DNA of 64,000 nt from Pseudorasbora parva (lineage: Eukaryota > Chordata > Actinopteri > Cypriniformes > Gobionidae), in assembly GCF_024679245.1 (NCBI RefSeq), contig NC_090179.1:6250320-6314319 (forward strand). Reading direction: 5' to 3'. The notes beneath the pieces were generated by a model that saw nothing but the letters and a program-made list of their open reading frames with translations, searched no databases and was not told the origin of the DNA. Position 1 is the first letter of the stretch. Each line of letters begins with the position of its first letter. The translations under genes and the position numbers were made by a program. This document shows, one piece after another, positions 11,399 through 24,137 of the stretch.

Positions 11399-12010
11399 TT
11401 GAATCATTTAATATGTATTATGGTTCCTTTCACTGTAATTCAATACCCCTTTGAGTTATTTGACCTGAATCAATCCCTTACAATAGTAAATCTGGCAAAG
11501 ACGACTGATTTCTTGGTAGAGGAAATTAAGTCGCTATCTGCAAGGGTCAAGAGTAACGAGAATAAGGTGTCGCAAATTGAGCAGGTGGCTCGGATGGATC
11601 AAGGCAAGTGTGATCAAGCCGAGATCTAAAGTAGGAGTTGAAATTTAAGGTTAAAAAACCTCAAAGAAACAGAAGGAGAAGATATCAGAACCAAAGAGCT
11701 CAAAATCCTAAAAATTCTTACTCCAGACGCGGTAGAAAAACGGAGTAATTCTTACTCCGTTTTTGCGTTGACACAATCCATAGAGTTGGACGTCCTGGGA
11801 CGGGTCATCATCCAGTTCGCACTCCGGACCTACAGAGAGAAAGTCTGGAAAGCTGCGCGGGATCATCCTGCACTCAAGGAATGAGGTGTTTGCCTTGCAG
11901 AGGATCTGACATTTGCAGAAAGACAACAGAGAAAGTGCCTATGGCCAAGGGTAAAAGCGGCGAGAGAAAAGGGGAAGAGACAAGACAAGTTGCAAGGGTA
12001 AAAGACAAGT
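11399..12010 (+). pseudogene. L1-type LINE ORF1 remnant, unit 1
   Basis: Conceptual translation in shifting frames gives a coiled-coil-like segment containing KTTDFLVEEIKSLSARV, then LKNLKETEGEDIRTKELKIL, then a piece with FALRTYREKVWKAARDHP. This order matches the coiled coil and RRM/C-terminal parts of L1-type ORF1 (Transposase_22). Stops and frameshifts separate the pieces and no ORF2 follows. Units 1 and 2 also carry a 29-bp perfect hairpin in the middle (11736-11764 here). Confidence 0.6.
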
Positions 12011-12103
12011 TGACGAATATCAAGATGAATACTGAAATAGGCTAACAATAACTAAATAGGCATTATTAAGGACTGTGCTGGCTAGGCAGTCGAACTGAAA
12101 TAA

Positions 12104-12535
12104 TAAATGTTCAAGAGTGGCTTGTGTGTCAAGCCACTCTTGAACAACAGACAGCATCAGAAGCGTGTTGCCTGGGCTAAAGACAAAAAGGACTGCTGAG
12201 TGGGCCAAAGGTATGTTCTTTGATGAAAGTAAATTTTGCATTACCTTTGGAAATCAAGTTTTCTGGAGGAAGAGGAGAGGCACACAATCCTAGTTCCTTG
12301 AGCTCCAGTGTAAAGTTTCTAGAGTCAGTGATGGTTTGGGGTGTCATGTCAAATGCTGGTGTTGGTCAACTGTGTTTTCTTAGGTCCAAGGTCAATGCAG
12401 GCATATACCAGGAAGTTTTAGTGCACTTCATGCTTCCTGCTGCTGACCAACTTTATGGAGATGCAGATTTAATCTGTAATAAGGTAAACCATGCCTTTGA
12501 GACTGGTATAATTGGGGTGGTAATTTTGTGTTAGT
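12104..12535 (+). pseudogene. Tc1/mariner transposase remnant, unit 1
   Basis: Conceptual translation shows a DESKF-like motif, then ESVMVWGVMSNAGVGQL and a tail resembling the region before the last acidic residue of Tc1-type DDE transposases. The reading frame shifts around 12215-12270 and no inverted terminal repeats were identified. A 17-bp perfect hairpin with a 5-base loop lies at 12108-12146. It is degenerate and shared by all full units. Confidence 0.65.
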
Positions 12536-12547
12536 TAGTGCTGGCTT

Positions 12548-12593
12548 GCAACCTCCTCCTCCTCCTCCTCCTCCTCCTCCTCGAGAGAGAGAG
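12548..12593. repeat. CTC trinucleotide and GA microsatellite, unit 1
   Basis: A run of CTC triplets followed by a GA run. The tract is longer at 36048-36103 and is interrupted and lengthened at 56940-57003. It is length-variable between units. Confidence 0.85.
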
Positions 12594-12707
12594 AGACTTT
12601 TACGCTGGCTCTATCGGTAAAAGTGCAAACTATTCTTCAGTAAAATCTCTTCATTTGATTGATCATCCTGACTCCTGGTCTTCCTTTCTACATATCTGGT
12701 CTCTGGG

Positions 12708-14235
12708 TCTAAACTGTTAGCCCAACAGAAGTTAAAGACGTTGGAAGTTTTTTTGGATCGAGTGTACCATGTCTATGTATAATTTAATGTTTGGAAGTAA
12801 ACATTTGGAAAAAAAAGTAGACCGTTTGTTTGCTTGCGTTTCAAATACTGGTTGTAGTTAGACAGACTACCAAAGGTGGAACAGAAGAATTAGAAGCAAC
12901 TGCCATTACAATAACTTCATATGAGAAACAATACAGAATGAACAAAACATACTTTATCATCTGATCGCAGAGAAAGAAACATTAGCACAATGCTTAACCA
13001 GTAATAACGGAACTGACACAACAATACACTCAATTTTCTAAAGTTTTTATTGAATTAACTGTTCCATTGGAATATATTGAATAAATGTAAAGAGATGAAC
13101 ACATATGTCTTTATGTCACAAACACAAGTCTGCCAGGCATTCACGTGTGAATCGCTTCTGGGCATTTGAGGATTTCGAAACATTTCTTGCGTCAAACCGT
13201 CCAGACAAATCCACAGATAGGTGGACCAAGGTCAATGAAGACTGAAACTAAGACGAAAGCGATTCATCAAAAAACATCATCCGGCCATTCGCCCCTAGCC
13301 GTGTGCAACAGACACTGTACTCTTTTTCTCTGTAAACCATATTTTTTCTTCACTGACGAAAAAAGAAAAAACTATATCATTCTAAGCTTAGAGTTGTGGG
13401 GGGAAGAGACAGGGCAAGATAAAACCGAGAAAAAGAGAGATGTGGAGATAAGAAAGAAAAATAATCTACTGCCCAGTGATATGGTTTTCAAGCTGTTATC
13501 AATTTTTTTTGGCCTTCAAAACATCTTAAAATGCACATATGTAGATCATAGAAATAAAAATGTTCTCAGGGGAGCATGCCCCCCAACCGCCCTAAAATTT
13601 GGGATTATAGATTATAAACCTGTCAACATTATTGGGTAATATTAATGCATGTAGGCTACAATATGGCCATGCAATAAGGTATTAATATTAGCTTTATATG
13701 TAATTATTAACAGCCAATATCCTATGCGTATGAATGTTAGTAAGCTACTAGTTAATAGCACAATTTGGACCCTTAAGTGTCAACATTTTTTTTTTCATAG
13801 GCTACCCTCACTGGGGGCTAAGGCCCCCGTAAAATGAAAATCCTAGAAATGCCCCTGATATCAACAGCCGTCGTCAGCAGGGGCACTAATACGATCACTT
13901 ATATACTGCTACGTGCAACAACAAACAAAAAAAAAAAAAACTGAGGAAGACGAGAGTACATTCACAGTGTCTGTTGCACACGGCTAGGGGTGAATGGAAG
14001 GATGATGGGCCATGATGGGATTTGGGAGAAAGTCCAGGGCTGTTTTTTAGCCCCATTCCGTCCCTGGGTTGAACTACTCATAGGACATTTAGGGGTAACG
14101 TGGAGGCAGGGTGGGGAGGTGCAATGACAGTAGTACAAGCTGTGCACACTCGGCATGCGTGCAAGGCAGATCTGGCCGCGCTGCTTATAGCAGGAGCAGA
14201 GGCAGCGTGACAATGGGCAGAGGGGGCTATTATGC

Positions 14236-14236
<1 letters not shown>
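12708..14236. other. Noncoding start of unit 2
   Basis: Same content as 1-1529. A 157-codon frame at 13166-13639 exists here only because of a 1-base difference in a T run relative to unit 1; the equivalent frames of units 1 and 3 are broken, so it is not called as a gene. Confidence 0.6.

Positions 14237-14237
<1 letters not shown>

Positions 14238-14307
<70 letters not shown>
14238..14307. repeat. TA dinucleotide microsatellite, unit 2
   Basis: About 70 bp of alternating A and T, roughly twice the length of the unit 1 tract. This is the main reason why coordinates in unit 2 are offset by 12742 rather than 12707 beyond this point. Confidence 0.9.
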
Positions 14308-14314
<7 letters not shown>

Positions 14315-14455
14315 GTGTAATAAATATAAAACTGACTACGCAACCTCCTTATTTAAGGCAGGAGGAGCCTTCCAAAAATAATGGGATTATAAACAACAAA
14401 TGTAGTTTGTCAATAATCACAATTTTATTGGTACAACACAAGCCATATCAAAAGG

Positions 14456-17400
14456 TTAAAACCAATTACAATTTGTGTCTGCAATAAGATTCATAGAATC
14501 AGGAAATGGCTCTCCTCGAGAATGCAAGAAGGGTCCGGCCTGCTCTTTTACACCGCCTACCACCTGCAGAGGGAAAAAAAAGAAACCCAGAGCATATACC
14601 ACAAATAAGTAACCTTTAAAATCACCATTTATAGTGCCAACCTTCTAATGCACACCACACAGAAGTGCCACACACCACCCAGATCAATTATTAGTATGAT
14701 TGGATTAAACACATGTAGTAAATCAAAATCAAATATAACCCAAAAAGAAACTTAAATACACAAGAAACAGTGGCTAGTCTGCCCCTTTAACAGGAAAACA
14801 AATACACGCTAATACAAGTCAATGCAAAAAAAATAAAAAATAAATACAGAATAAACAAAAAACAAACAAAACATACTTTAGCGAAAGTCATTGCTGGCTA
14901 GTCTCCTCTCACATATTACGCATAATATATGTGCCCCATACATGGAACCTGAAATTTACCTGAGTGTTGCATTTTATAATTTAAACATTTGACTTTATGA
15001 AAATTCTATAATCCAAGATGACCACCATATGACATATGCAAATTAGATCCCTAAATAAACTTTGGTTCACCCAAGATTTCTAATTTACATAAAGTCTTAA
15101 GATTAGCCTTTTGAAATTAATGTCAAAAACATTATAGAAAAACCTCAGATTCCTAAAGGGTTAAGTCAGTATAAATCAAATATACAGTGACTATTTAAGT
15201 TTGCTTAAGTAAATGAAGTATTTGAGAAGGACAAGTAAACTGAAATGGTAAGGGTAGCATGCCTCCCATAAAGTTAATGCATTGTCAGTAGGTGTTTGTG
15301 GCCATTTGAATGCATTTGACCACATCAGCAGTTACACTATGAAAGCAATCTGGAAGTGGTTGAAAGTATTTTAGACCCCATTTACACCGATCAGCATAAG
15401 CCACTATTTGGATCAGAGCAACCATTTCTCCAGGTGTAAATGGGGCTTAAGCAAGAACAAAGCAGAGCACGTCAATCAAAGATGAGGTCATGCAAACGCA
15501 GCACAAACAATACTTGAAACTTCCATGGGTCAAAGACTTCCCTGTAGACACTTGGTTACAAATCTTTAACCCCAACCTCCCCATACACAACAAAACTACT
15601 GAACTGGTTTTAGAAATATTTATTTTTTCAAAAGCAAACTCTTGAGTAGACAAAGTATGCAGCTATGACTTCACTTGTTGCAACAACCTCAATATGCCTG
15701 GAGAGAGACGTTTGTTTTGAGTAGTCTGCAGAGGTGTTAAATCTTGGAAGTCAGGCTGGACAGACTGCAGACTCATAGCGTGAAGAGGTACATTGCTGGG
15801 CTGTCCCAGAGGTTTGGAACCAAGGCTAGATTGCTCTGGGATAGGAAAGACATGGAAACCAGGGCTCCGGAACACAGATTGGTAACGGGCGTGCGCAGAT
15901 GGCAGGCTACCTGACTGGACGACAGACTGGTAACGGACTTGGGCTGTTTGTTGCATGTTAGACTGGTCCACAAACTGTGAGGTGGCTTGTGCCAGCTTCA
16001 GGCCACTGGGCTGGGACAGAGACTGGTAACGGGCTTGGGCTGATGACAGGCTACCTGAGTGGACCACAGATTGGGAACTGGCTTGGGCAGGTTGTTGAGG
16101 TTTGGACTGGTCCACAGACAGTGAGCTGGCTTGTGCCACCTTCAGGCCACTGGGTTTAGATACAGACTGGTAGCGGACATGGGCTTGTTGTTGCATGTTA
16201 GACTGGTCCACAAACTGCGAGGTGGCTTGTGCCAGCTTCAGGCCACTGGGCTGGGACAGAGACTGGTAACGGGCTTGTGATGACTGCAGACTGCTGGGCT
16301 GAGATATGGACTGGTAGCGGGCTTGTGCTGACTGCAGACCACTGGGCTGGGACACATACTGGTTACGGGCTTGGGCTGATGACAGGCTACCTGACTGGAC
16401 CACAGATTGGGAACTGGCTTGGGCAGGTTGTTGAGGTTTGGACTGGTCCACAGACAGTGAGCTGGCTTGTGCCACCTTCAGGCCACTGGGCTGGGACAGA
16501 GACTGGTAACGGGCTTGTGATGACTGCAGACTGCTGGGCTGATATATAGACTGGTAGCGGGCTTGTGCTGACTGCAGACCACTGGGCTGGGACACATACT
16601 GGTTACGGGCTTGGGCTGATGACAGGCTACCTGACTGGACCACAGATTGGGTACTGACTTGGGCAGGTTGTTGAGGTTTGGACTGGTCCACAGACAGGGA
16701 GCTGGCTTGTGCCACCTTCAGGCCACTGGGCTGGGACAGAGACTGGTAACGGGCTTGTGCTGACTGCAGACTGCTGGGCTGAGATATGGACTGGTAGCGG
16801 GCTTGTGCTGACTGCAGACCACTAGGCTGGGATATGGACTGGTAACGGACTTGTGGCAGCTTCAGGCCACTGGGTTTAGATACAGACTGGTAGCGGGCTT
16901 GTGCTGACAGCAAGCCACTGGGCTTGGACACATACTGGTAAGGGGCTTGGGCTGATGACAGGCTACCTGAGTGGGCCACAGATTGAAAACTTGCTAGGGC
17001 AGTTTGTTGAGGTTTGGACTGGTACACAGACGGTGAGCTGGCTTGTGCCACCTTCAGGCCACTGGGCTGGGATATGGACTGGTAACGGGCTTGTGCTGAC
17101 TGCAGACTGCTGGGCAGAGATATGGACTGGTAACGGACTTGTGGCAGCTTCAGGCCACTGGGTTTAGATACAGACTGGTAGCGGGCTTGTGCTGACAGCA
17201 AGACACTGGGCTGGTCCACAGACTGGTAATGGGTTTGTGCTGACAGCAAGCCACTGGGCTTGGACACATACTGGTAAGGGGCTTGGTCTGATGACAGGCT
17301 ACCTGACTGGATCACAGATTGTGAGCTGGCTTGGGCTGGTTGTGTGCTGGACTGGTCCACAGGCTGTGAGCTGGCTTGGGTAGGTTGCTGTGTGCTGGAC

Positions 17401-20225
17401 TGGTCCACAGACTGTGAGCTGCCTTGTACTAGCAGCATGCCACTAGGCTGGGACACAGATAGTGAGCTGTCTTGGGCTGGTTGTTGGGTGATGGACTGGT
17501 CCAGAGGGTGTGAGCTGACTTCTACTAGCAGCAGGCCACTGGGCTGGGACACAGATTGTGAGCTGTCTTGGGCTGGTTGTTGGGTGATGGACTGGTCCAG
17601 AGGCTGTGAGCTGACTTCTAGCAGCGGGCCACTGGGCTGGGACACATACTGGTAAGGGGCTTGGGCTGATGACAGGCTACCTGACTGGACCTCAGATTGT
17701 GAGCTGTCTTGGGCTGGTTGTTGGGTGCTTGACTGATCCACAGACTGGGAGCTGGCTTGGTCTGGTTGTTGGGTGTTGGACTGGTCCACAGACTGGGAGC
17801 TGTCTTGTGCTAGCAGCAGGCCACTGGGCTGGTCCACAGACTGGTATTGGGCTTGGGCTGATGACAGGCTACCTGACTGGACCACAGATTGTGAGCTGTC
17901 TTGGGCTGGTTGTGTGCTGGAATGGTCCACAGGCTGGGAGCTGGCTTGGGCTGGTTGTTGGGTGCTGGATTGGTCCACAGACTGTGAGCTGGCTTGGGCT
18001 GGTTGTTGGGTGCTGGACTGATCCACAGACTGTGAGCTGCCTTGTACTAGCAGTAGGCCACTGGGCTTAGATACAGACTGGTAGCGGGCTTTTGCTGACA
18101 GCAAGCCACTGGGCCGAGACACATACTGGTAACGAGCTTGTGCCAGCTTCAGGCTACTGGGCTGGTCCACAGACTGGTAACGGGTATGTGCTGACAGCAG
18201 GCCACTCGGCTGGGATATGGACTGGTAACGGGCTTCTGCAAGCTTCAGGCCACTGGGCTGGTCCACAGACTGGTAACGGGTTTGTGCTGACAGCAGGCCA
18301 CTGGGCTGGGATATGGACTGGTAACGGGCTTGTGCTGACTGCAGACTGCTGGGCTGAGATATGGACTGGTAACGGGCTTCTGCAAGCTTCAGGCCACTGG
18401 GCTGGTCCACAGACTGGTAACGGGTTTGTGCTGACAGCAGGCCACTGGGCTGGGATATGGACTGGTAACGGGCTTGTGCAAACTTCAGGCCACTGGGCTT
18501 AAACACAGACTGGTAGCGGGCTTGTGCTGGCTGCAAGACACTGGGCTGGTCCACAGACTGGTAATGGGTTTGTGCTGACAGCATGCCACTGGGCTGGGAT
18601 ATGGACTGGTAACGGGCTTGTGCAAGCGTCAGGCCACTGGGCTTAAATACAGACTGGTAGCGGGCTTGTGCTGGCAGCAAGCCACTGGGCTGGGACACAT
18701 ACTGGTAACGGACTTGGGCTGACGACAGGCTACCTGACTGGACCACAGATTGTGAGCTGGCTTGGGCTGGTTGGTGGGTGTTGGACTGGTCCACAGGCTG
18801 TGAGCTGCCTTGTACTAGCAGCAGGCCACTGGGCTGGGACACAGATTGTGAGCTGTCTTGGGCTGGTTGTTGGGTGCTAGACAGATCCACAGACTGGGAG
18901 CTGGCTTGGACTGGTTGTTGGGTGCTGGACTGGTCCACAGGCTGTGAGCTGCCTTGTACTAGCAGCAGGCCACTGGGCTGGGACACAGATTGTGAGCTGT
19001 CTTGGGCTGGTTGTTGGGTGCTAGACTGATCCACAGACTGGGAGCTGACTTGGGCTGGTTGTTGGGTGATGGACTGGTCTAGAGACTGTGAGCTGACTTG
19101 TGCTAGAGGTAGGCCACTGGACTGTTCCATGGAGTTTGAAATAACTTGCTCAGAGTTCTGGCTGCTTGCTTGACGTGATAGTTGGATGCTGGGCTGAGCC
19201 ACAAGTTGGTTTAGTGCCTGTGCTTGTTGCACATCATTGGGCGGAACCATGGAACCATAGCCTGACTGCACTAGTTGCTGGCCACTGAGCAATGGCACAA
19301 GTCCAGACCCATAACTGACTTGTCCTAATTGATAGTTGGGTTGTGAGGTCTCATTTATTTGCTGCAAAGCCTTGACATAGGTAGCACTTGGAAAATGGAC
19401 TGGCCTGGTATCAGAAAGCAAGTTGGCACCAAATTGAAGTCTACTTCTCTGAGGCTTTATAATGGGATGCGTTGCAGCCTGGTAGCGGACTTGCACTAAT
19501 GGACCACTGGACTGGGAACCGTTCTGCAATAGTTGCTGGCTGCTAGATGCCACAGACTCATTACTGTGTACTACAGGCTGTTCTGCAGTTTGATAGTGGA
19601 GCTTTGCTGGCTCGGGTAGAGACTCACTGCTCATACTTGGGCCCACTGCAGTGGCCACAGAACCAGAAACAAGACTGCCACTACCAGCCAAAGATAGAGA
19701 TCCATGAAGTTGGCTTCTAGCATCAGAGTCAGAACCAGGCTTATATAAATCAGTCACTGGTCCAAAACCAGAAGAGCCATTTTGAGGACTATAGCTTACA
19801 CTGGTATAACCACCCTTAACTTCTTCAGCACTAGAAGTTAATTCCATGGAACTTTGAGGACTAATGGGACTTGGTACTTTAATGCCATACCAGGAACTGT
19901 AGGAACTTCGTGGTTTCACATCAGCCTGCATGGGAAAACCAGTACCAGCCCCATAGTATATGGGATAGCCACTCCTGACAAAGCCACTAACTAGAAAAGA
20001 GGGGGAAAAAAGGAGACAATTCAGACAGCCATGGTATCAAACCTAAATTATATAACTTGCCTGGATAAATCTTACCACTTCCAATATGGCTACAGACACA
20101 AAGACTGAGAAGTGCCAGAGAAAAACTGTAAGAGAAAACACCACTTGTTAATGCCACTTGTTGACAAATGCCAGATACTACAATTTATCATCATACCTTA
20201 ATAGTCGGCTAGTGGTACCCTCCAT
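14456..20225 (-). CDS. Secreted Q/S/P-rich 16-residue-repeat protein, copy 2
   Basis: Near-identical paralogue of the copy at 1714-7483. Exons are 20197-20225, 20076-20125, 15675-19990 and 14456-14563, with the same splice sites and phases and the same predicted length of about 1,500 residues. Only a handful of residues differ in the repeat exon, for example Asp to Glu in SNSMDQSSG and an AQASSQ repeat changed to AQVSTQ. One change in the proposed last exon (near 14501) is silent, CCC to CCT for proline. No stop or frameshift is present. If the final splice is not used the protein ends at 15663. The TATA box at 20321-20328 is intact. Function is unknown, as for copy 1. Confidence 0.75.
15376..15445. 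mobile_element. 70-bp MITE, unit 2
   Basis: Same inverted-repeat element and position as 2634-2703, inside the proposed last intron of the gene copy. Confidence 0.5.
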
Positions 20226-20320
20226 GGCCAATCAGTAATACAACAACTTCCACCACCTCAATAAAACCACTACAAAAACATACTTGCAACCCAACACAGA
20301 ATAGTGTTGCGGAACAGGAC

Positions 20321-20328
20321 TTTTTATA
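20321..20328 (-). promoter_or_regulatory. TATA box of the repeat-protein gene, unit 2
   Basis: Minus strand reads TATAAAAA about 95 bases upstream of the start codon at 20225; identical context to unit 1. Confidence 0.65.
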
Positions 20329-20471
20329 GTGCCAGCAACTGCCATTTGCCAATCGGTTGTCATGGGAACATGTAGTATTTAATTATTTGGTTCAGGTGTC
20401 ACAACTCTGATCATGACAACTAGAGCTTGCATTCATGATGATTGCTTTTTTTATACTATGATTACTGAACA

Positions 20472-21362
20472 GGGCCCGTATTTATCAAGATTCTCAAAGT
20501 GCTATTTTAGTCTTAAGGGCTGAGAATTCATGAAATTTACTCCTACTTTCAAACTTAAGAATAAAAGAAAGTTATCAAATTTCTTAAAGCTAAGAATCAC
20601 TCTTACTCTCCCAGTTCTTTAAGACAGCTCGAGAGGTCTCTCAAGTGGTAAGGAGTTGCCAGTAGGGGCTTGAGATGGCGCTGAGGAGACAGAGACGAGC
20701 GCAAATCTTTCAATAGAGGGAGAATGTGTTCGAAATGTTTGACGACAAATAGTTAATCAAACGGTATCGTGTGGACAGAGCAGACATCATCTTTTTCAGC
20801 GCTGGTTCGAGTAATTCAGCAAGCAGTAGCGATCGCTTCTTCCTCCTGCCATTTCGGTTTTCCTTTGGAATCCATGGTGGCTGATTATATATATAAAAAA
20901 ATCTAGGCTATATATAGGCAGGTCATTTAACAGCACACCAGTTTAAAAAATGTAATTAAATCGATGAAAACATGTTTATCTTTCATTTAAAATGTGTATA
21001 TTTTAATGTATTCTCTTGAAAACTCTTTATTGTTAAATGTGTATTGGATGTAAACTCCTCTTAGGAATTTCACCATTCAATGTGAATTTATCTGAGAATA
21101 TTCTTAAATAAGGACATCTATTCAGTGATTGGTTCATGCTTATGACATCATCCAAAATTCCATTTGTGGCACAGCAAAGTGTCGTGAATCCACTCTAAGA
21201 CTAGCACTTAAGATTTAGTCCTACACTTTACTTAAAGTATGATTAGGATGCTTGATAACTAACTTTTAAGCGCAGCTTTGAGCCAAGAATTTTTTTACTC
21301 TTAAGTCAATTCTTAGCAGTGTTCTTGTGAGTAATTCTAAGATGTTTGATAAATACGGGCCC
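20472..21362 (+). mobile_element. PIF/Harbinger derivative A, unit 2
   Basis: Same element and ends as 7730-8620 with isolated substitutions; non-autonomous. Confidence 0.68.
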
Positions 21363-21363
21363 A

Positions 21364-22294
21364 GGGCCTGTATTTATCAAGCTTCTCAAAGTGCTATTTT
21401 AGTCTTAAGTGCTGAGAATTTATGAAATTTACTACTACTTTCAAACTTAAGTATAAAAGCAAGTTATCAAATTTCTTAAAGCTAAGAATCACTCTTACTC
21501 TCCCAGTTATTTGAGACAGCTCGAGAGGTCTCTCAAGTGGTTAGGAGTTGCCAGTAGGGGCTTGAGATGGCGCTGAGGAGACAGAGACGTGGGCAAATCT
21601 TTCAAGAGAGGGAGAATGTGTTCGAAATGTTTGACGACAAGCAGTTAATCAAACGGTATCGTTTGGACAGAGCAGGCATCATCTTTTTCAGCGCTGGTTA
21701 GTGTTGGGTTTTATAATAAATATATAAACACCGCTGTTCGGCTAATTCAGCAAGCAGTAGCGATCGCTTCTTCCTCCTGCCAGTTCGGTTTTCTTTTGGA
21801 ATCCATGGTGGCTGATTATATTAAAAAAAATCTAGGCTATATATACGCGGGTCAGTTATCAGCACACCAGTGTAATAATTGTAATTAAGACATGGATGAA
21901 AACATGTTTATCTTTCATTTCAAATGTGTATATTATAATGTATTCTATTGAAAACTCTTTATTGTCAAAAGTGTGTTGGATGTAAACTCCTCTTAGGAAC
22001 TTCACCATTCAATGTTAATTTATCTGAGAATATTCTTTACTAAGGACATCTTTTCAATGATTGGTTCATGCCTATGAAATCATCCAAAATCCAGTTTGTG
22101 GCACAGCAAAGTGTCGTAAATCAACTCTAAGACTGACACTTAAGATTTAGACTTGCACTTTACTTAAAGTATGATTGGGACGCTTGATAACTAACTTTTA
22201 AGCGCAGCTTTGAGCCAGGAATTTTGTTACTCTTAAGTCAATTCTTAGCAGTGTTCTTGTGAGTAATTCTAAGATGTTTGATAAATACGAGCCC
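21364..22294 (+). mobile_element. PIF/Harbinger derivative B, unit 2
   Basis: Same element as 8622-9552, including the short HARBI1-like N-terminal frame at 21567-21701. A small cluster of changes near 22015-22045 is shared with unit 3 but absent from unit 1, which groups units 2 and 3 for this segment. Confidence 0.68.
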
Positions 22295-24137
22295 AGAAGT
22301 GGAAAATATTGGTAAAAAAAACATGCATTTACACACAAACTGACCAGCAAATGCAACTTTCGGACGCCATCTTTTTCCTCAACTGTCACTGAATGGAAAG
22401 CACAGGATTATGGGATACCAAAGGCAACGAAGGATACATGTATGCTGCCTTCAAAAATCGATCAGATGAAGGTCTCTCAGGAGAGAGGCAATGTTAAGGA
22501 GATTTAACCAATCAGTGACAAACTTATCGGTGACGTCAAAAGGACGCTAGGTGGCGAGCTAGAAACTTCCCGAACAGTCAAGCAGAGTTAAGAGAAGAAC
22601 ACACATCACATGTTCCTGTACACAAACTTCAAAGTTTACCTTCTGTGTGTGCGTTCATGATAAAATGTAAGTCTATTTACTTAAAGATGTTTGTTAGTAT
22701 AGTAATCTGCAGTGTTACAGCAATGATTAGTGTAAATGATCGAATTGTTTATCTCCGTCGTATTCACGTCGTACTGACTGCCATAAATATAGCAGATACA
22801 GAGTTATTTAAGTTACTTAAGTTGTTGATTTGTATTATATCATGCTTGTGGTTACCTAGTGCAATGTTAACACCTTTAATGGGTATCAAGTATACAATAT
22901 TGGTCGTATATTTCCGTAATCCTGTCGATATATATGATGACTAAGCATTTACTCAGATACACGGATAATCCGCGATCCTCGTTATATGTAGTGATGGGCA
23001 GACCGAGGCTTCGTGAAGCACTGAAACAGTTGAAGCAAATGTGCAGAAGCTTCGAAACAACACCAGACACCCGTCTCCATGACGCCATCTAGTGGACACT
23101 TGCGTGTATTGCTCTGAAATAACCTTGACAGTGACCTACTGTTTGTAAACATAAAAATATATGTGTGCCACGCGCCATCTAGCGGCGAAGATTGGTAGTG
23201 CAGTCCAGACCCTGATAATTGTATTGATTGCAGAATGTAGACATGTATATTACTATTATGTATGTATATTGTAATTATTTATTGTAATATGTTATTCATT
23301 TGTTTATTTCAGACCACACTCATGCTAATAGAAAGTAAAGACGAGTATTTTCAATCCTGTGATGTGTTTTGATTGACACCCTGTGGCGAGCACAATCTCC
23401 TGATCAGCTGATTAGTACAAACTCCTTTACAGGCGAAGTGAAGCAAACAATAGATTCGGACATTGCTTGATGCCTTCCTGCCTTCAAATGTGTCCTCCGA
23501 AGGCAGCATTTTCCAGGTTTAGGACGCAGCCAAGATATCAGACCGATATACCCAGAGCTCTTCACCACACTTCGAAACTCTGTCTGAACCTCGCCAAAGA
23601 AAACTTCCTGGAGTCCGCGCAGCTGCGTCTCAGAGACTCCCGTCATGTAGCAACCAGCTAACGCTATCCAGGATCCGGGCAAAACCAACTATCCGTCCCT
23701 CTGAACACAACAACTTACTACCATCCTAAGAGGAACCCATGCTCGTAGGAGCATTCAAATGCAAGTACATGACTCTTCATTCTGGCTGAACTTGTTAAAT
23801 ACGTATATCTAAGCAAGCAAACTAAGGTTGACCTGGTAGTATATTGATTCTCAGGTTGTGGCTAAGAAATCATGTCTAAACAAGACATTCAATGAGACAT
23901 TAGGACTTCACTCCTTTCCATTAATAAACATCCCTTTCCCATTTTTGAATGTGTGTTTTCGTTAGTTTGTGTGTTTAGAATAGTTCAATAAACTTGTGTT
24001 TACCTTTTTCATCTATACAGGTGTCTTGGGCTATGTGTTTATAAATTACTGCCTTAAACTGATCAATTTTCTTACCTAAGCTCACAAACAGTGAACATAA
24101 CATTTAAAATTTTAAACAAAATAAGTGTTAAATATTA
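22295..24137. other. Noncoding stretch of unit 2, up to the EnSpm insertion
   Basis: Same content as 9553-11398: CRE palindrome at 22531-22538, possible donor and acceptor, and poly(A) signal near 23987. No convincing coding region. The last three bases TTA are one half of the target duplication of the element that follows. Confidence 0.4.

Larger units (their letters stand above)
1..12707. repeat. Tandem unit 1 of a 12.7-kb array (uninterrupted copy)
   Basis: The sequence that opens the window recurs at 12708, 36218 and 57115, with near-identical sequence for kilobases after each point, so the window holds direct head-to-tail copies. Unit 1 has none of the large insertions found in the other units and serves as the reference layout. 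In order it holds noncoding DNA with a TA microsatellite, the minus-strand repeat-protein gene, two Harbinger derivatives, a candidate promoter and transcript, an L1-type ORF1 remnant, a Tc1 remnant and a CTC microsatellite. The unit boundary is arbitrary because the array may continue to the left. Confidence 0.93.

Noticed and set aside
13166..13639. 157-codon frame in unit 2
   Set aside because: Depends on a one-base difference in a T run; the same sequence is split in units 1 and 3, and no domain is visible.
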